A DNA stretch of 64,000 nucleotides from a virus: the IMG/VR virus record IMGVR_UViG_3300046694_000315, positions 1-64,000 of that record. The stretch is one strand, 5' to 3'. Under the pieces are notes generated by a model. That model had not been told where the DNA came from, did no database searches, and saw only the letters and a program-made list of their open reading frames with translations. Shown here piece after piece: positions 63,311 through 64,000 of the stretch. Every line of letters starts with the position of its first letter. The first letter of the stretch is position 1. The position numbers and the translations under genes were made by a program.

Positions 63311-64000
63311 TCACGCCTTGACGGTGAACAGACCGCTGGCCTTGGCCAACTTCGTCAGCGATGCCAGGCCCGGAGCACCCTTGGCGTCGTCGCCCGTGTA
63401 GCCGCTCTTCCGGCGGAAGAGGTCGTAGCCGTCCTGCGTCTTGGTGCCCCAGGAGCCGTCCACCCACCGCGCGTCGAGGTAGCCCAGCGCCGACAGCGCC
63501 TTCTCGACGAGCAGCACGTCCGCCTTGTGGGTCGTGTGGCCGGTGGCCGCCGGGAGGTCCGCCTTGCGGGCCGCGACGACGTTGGAGACGTCCACGACCG
63601 GCTTCGCAGCGGGCTTCGGAGCCGGAGCCGGGGCGGCCGGAGCCGCCGGGGTATGAAGCGAAGGGTTCTGCGACTTCCACGCCGGGTCGGCCGACTCGAT
63701 GCCGTCCGGGTATTCCGGGTAGCCATATCCGTAGACATGCGCGTCGGTCCGGACGTGGGTCTTGGCGTAAACGCCATCCCCCTCTGCCGAACCGTTTATG
63801 TTCGTATTGCCTTCTACGCTGAAGACGTGAGTCGCGTCGAATCCGATAACGACCCCGGTGTGCTCACCTCCGCCCGGCCCGTAGAAGATTTGACTGCCGA
63901 TCGCGGGGTACGCACTGAATCGCTTCCGGGCCTTGTACCAGGAAACGCCGGTCGCGCACGAGGCGGTAACCGGGTAGGAGCCCTTCGGCAGGCCCGCCGT
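63311..64000 (-). CDS. CHAP-type endolysin, 5' end cut by window
   Basis: The last 229 residues of a protein running off the right edge. Its first part has ASCATGVSWYKARKRF, GSQIFYGPGGGEHTGVVIGF and THVFSVEGNTN, like a CHAP/NlpC-type peptidase with the catalytic Cys and His. A Pro/Ala linker holds a motif copy (Leu-His-Thr, CTT CAT ACC). The C-terminus (LVEKALSALGYLDARWVDGS, then WGTKTQDGY) is a peptidoglycan-binding domain. It is the likely endolysin. Confidence 0.8.
   Translation of the reverse strand, partial: TAGLPKGSYPVTASCATGVSWYKARKRFSAYPAIGSQIFYGPGGGEHTGVVIGFDATHVFSVEGNTNINGSAEGDGVYAKTHVRTDAHVYGYGYPEYPDGIESADPAWKSQNPSLHTPAAPAAPAPAPKPAAKPVVDVSNVVAARKADLPAATGHTTHKADVLLVEKALSALGYLDARWVDGSWGTKTQDGYDLFRRKSGYTGDDAKGAPGLASLTKLAKASGLFTVKA
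63650..63658 (-). repeat. Dispersed CTTCATA motif copy
   Basis: CTT CAT ACC, Leu-His-Thr, linker of the endolysin. Confidence 0.8.

Noticed and set aside
1-64000. CRISPR arrays
   Set aside because: No series of equal-length direct repeats with unique spacers. The repeated units found are promoters, leaders, collagen triplets and the short motif.
1-64000. Insertion sequences or transposases
   Set aside because: No DDE transposase, no inverted terminal repeats with target duplications seen; the only recombinases are the two integrases.

Overview
The window is a 64-kb piece of a high-GC phage genome that almost certainly infects Streptomyces or a close relative. The evidence is high-GC codon use, an Lsr2-type DNA-binding protein, a WhiJ/AbaA-type XRE regulator paired with a DUF397 protein, a DUF7848-like protein, and promoters with consensus TTGACA-N17-TAxxxT. 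A tail sheath and a tail tube make it a contractile-tailed (myovirus-like) phage. About nine tenths of the genes lie on the minus strand, so transcription runs from high to low coordinates.

Layout. (1) 1-14.4 kb: virion genes, read right to left: large terminase, collagen-like fibre protein, small structural proteins, portal, scaffold, N4-gp56-type capsid protein, connector genes, sheath, tube, and a gp26-like assembly protein whose 3' end looks like a +1 frameshift site. (2) 14.4-19 kb: two integrases of different chemistry (tyrosine and large serine), each divergent from a related tiny WxAxW protein. (3) 19-25.5 kb: small genes (KTSC, HicA-like, membrane-anchored coiled coil) and a host-derived regulatory island. 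(4) 25.4-37 kb: MazG-like, papain-fold, SbcD-like phosphoesterase, five tRNAs, NlpC/P60, Lsr2-like, and an RNA-repair group (polynucleotide kinase-phosphatase, Rnl1-type RNA ligase, RlaP-type nucleotidyltransferase). (5) 37-56 kb: a dense field of small early-type genes with GTGA/ATGA overlaps, repeated TTGACA promoters and a repeated start-proximal leader. (6) 56-64 kb: TGT/DpdA-like barrel protein, holin-like membrane protein, HAD-like, ParB-like and nucleotidyltransferase-like genes, a secreted transglycosylase and the C-terminal part of an endolysin cut by the window edge.

The strongest unexplained signal is a short motif, CTTCATA(C/T)(C/T/G), mostly GCTTCATACC. It occurs 21 times inside 20 unrelated genes, always on the coding strand and always read as CTT CAT AYN (Leu-His-Thr/Ile/Met), although CTT and CAT are otherwise avoided. 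It is in a plus-strand gene as well as minus-strand genes, and it is absent from genes between 38 and 56 kb, the region that carries the repeated promoters and leaders. In proteins with a recognisable fold it seems to replace residues rather than insert new ones.

Functions are inferred from the sequence alone, without database searches. Product names for small genes are descriptive, and many genes stay unknown.
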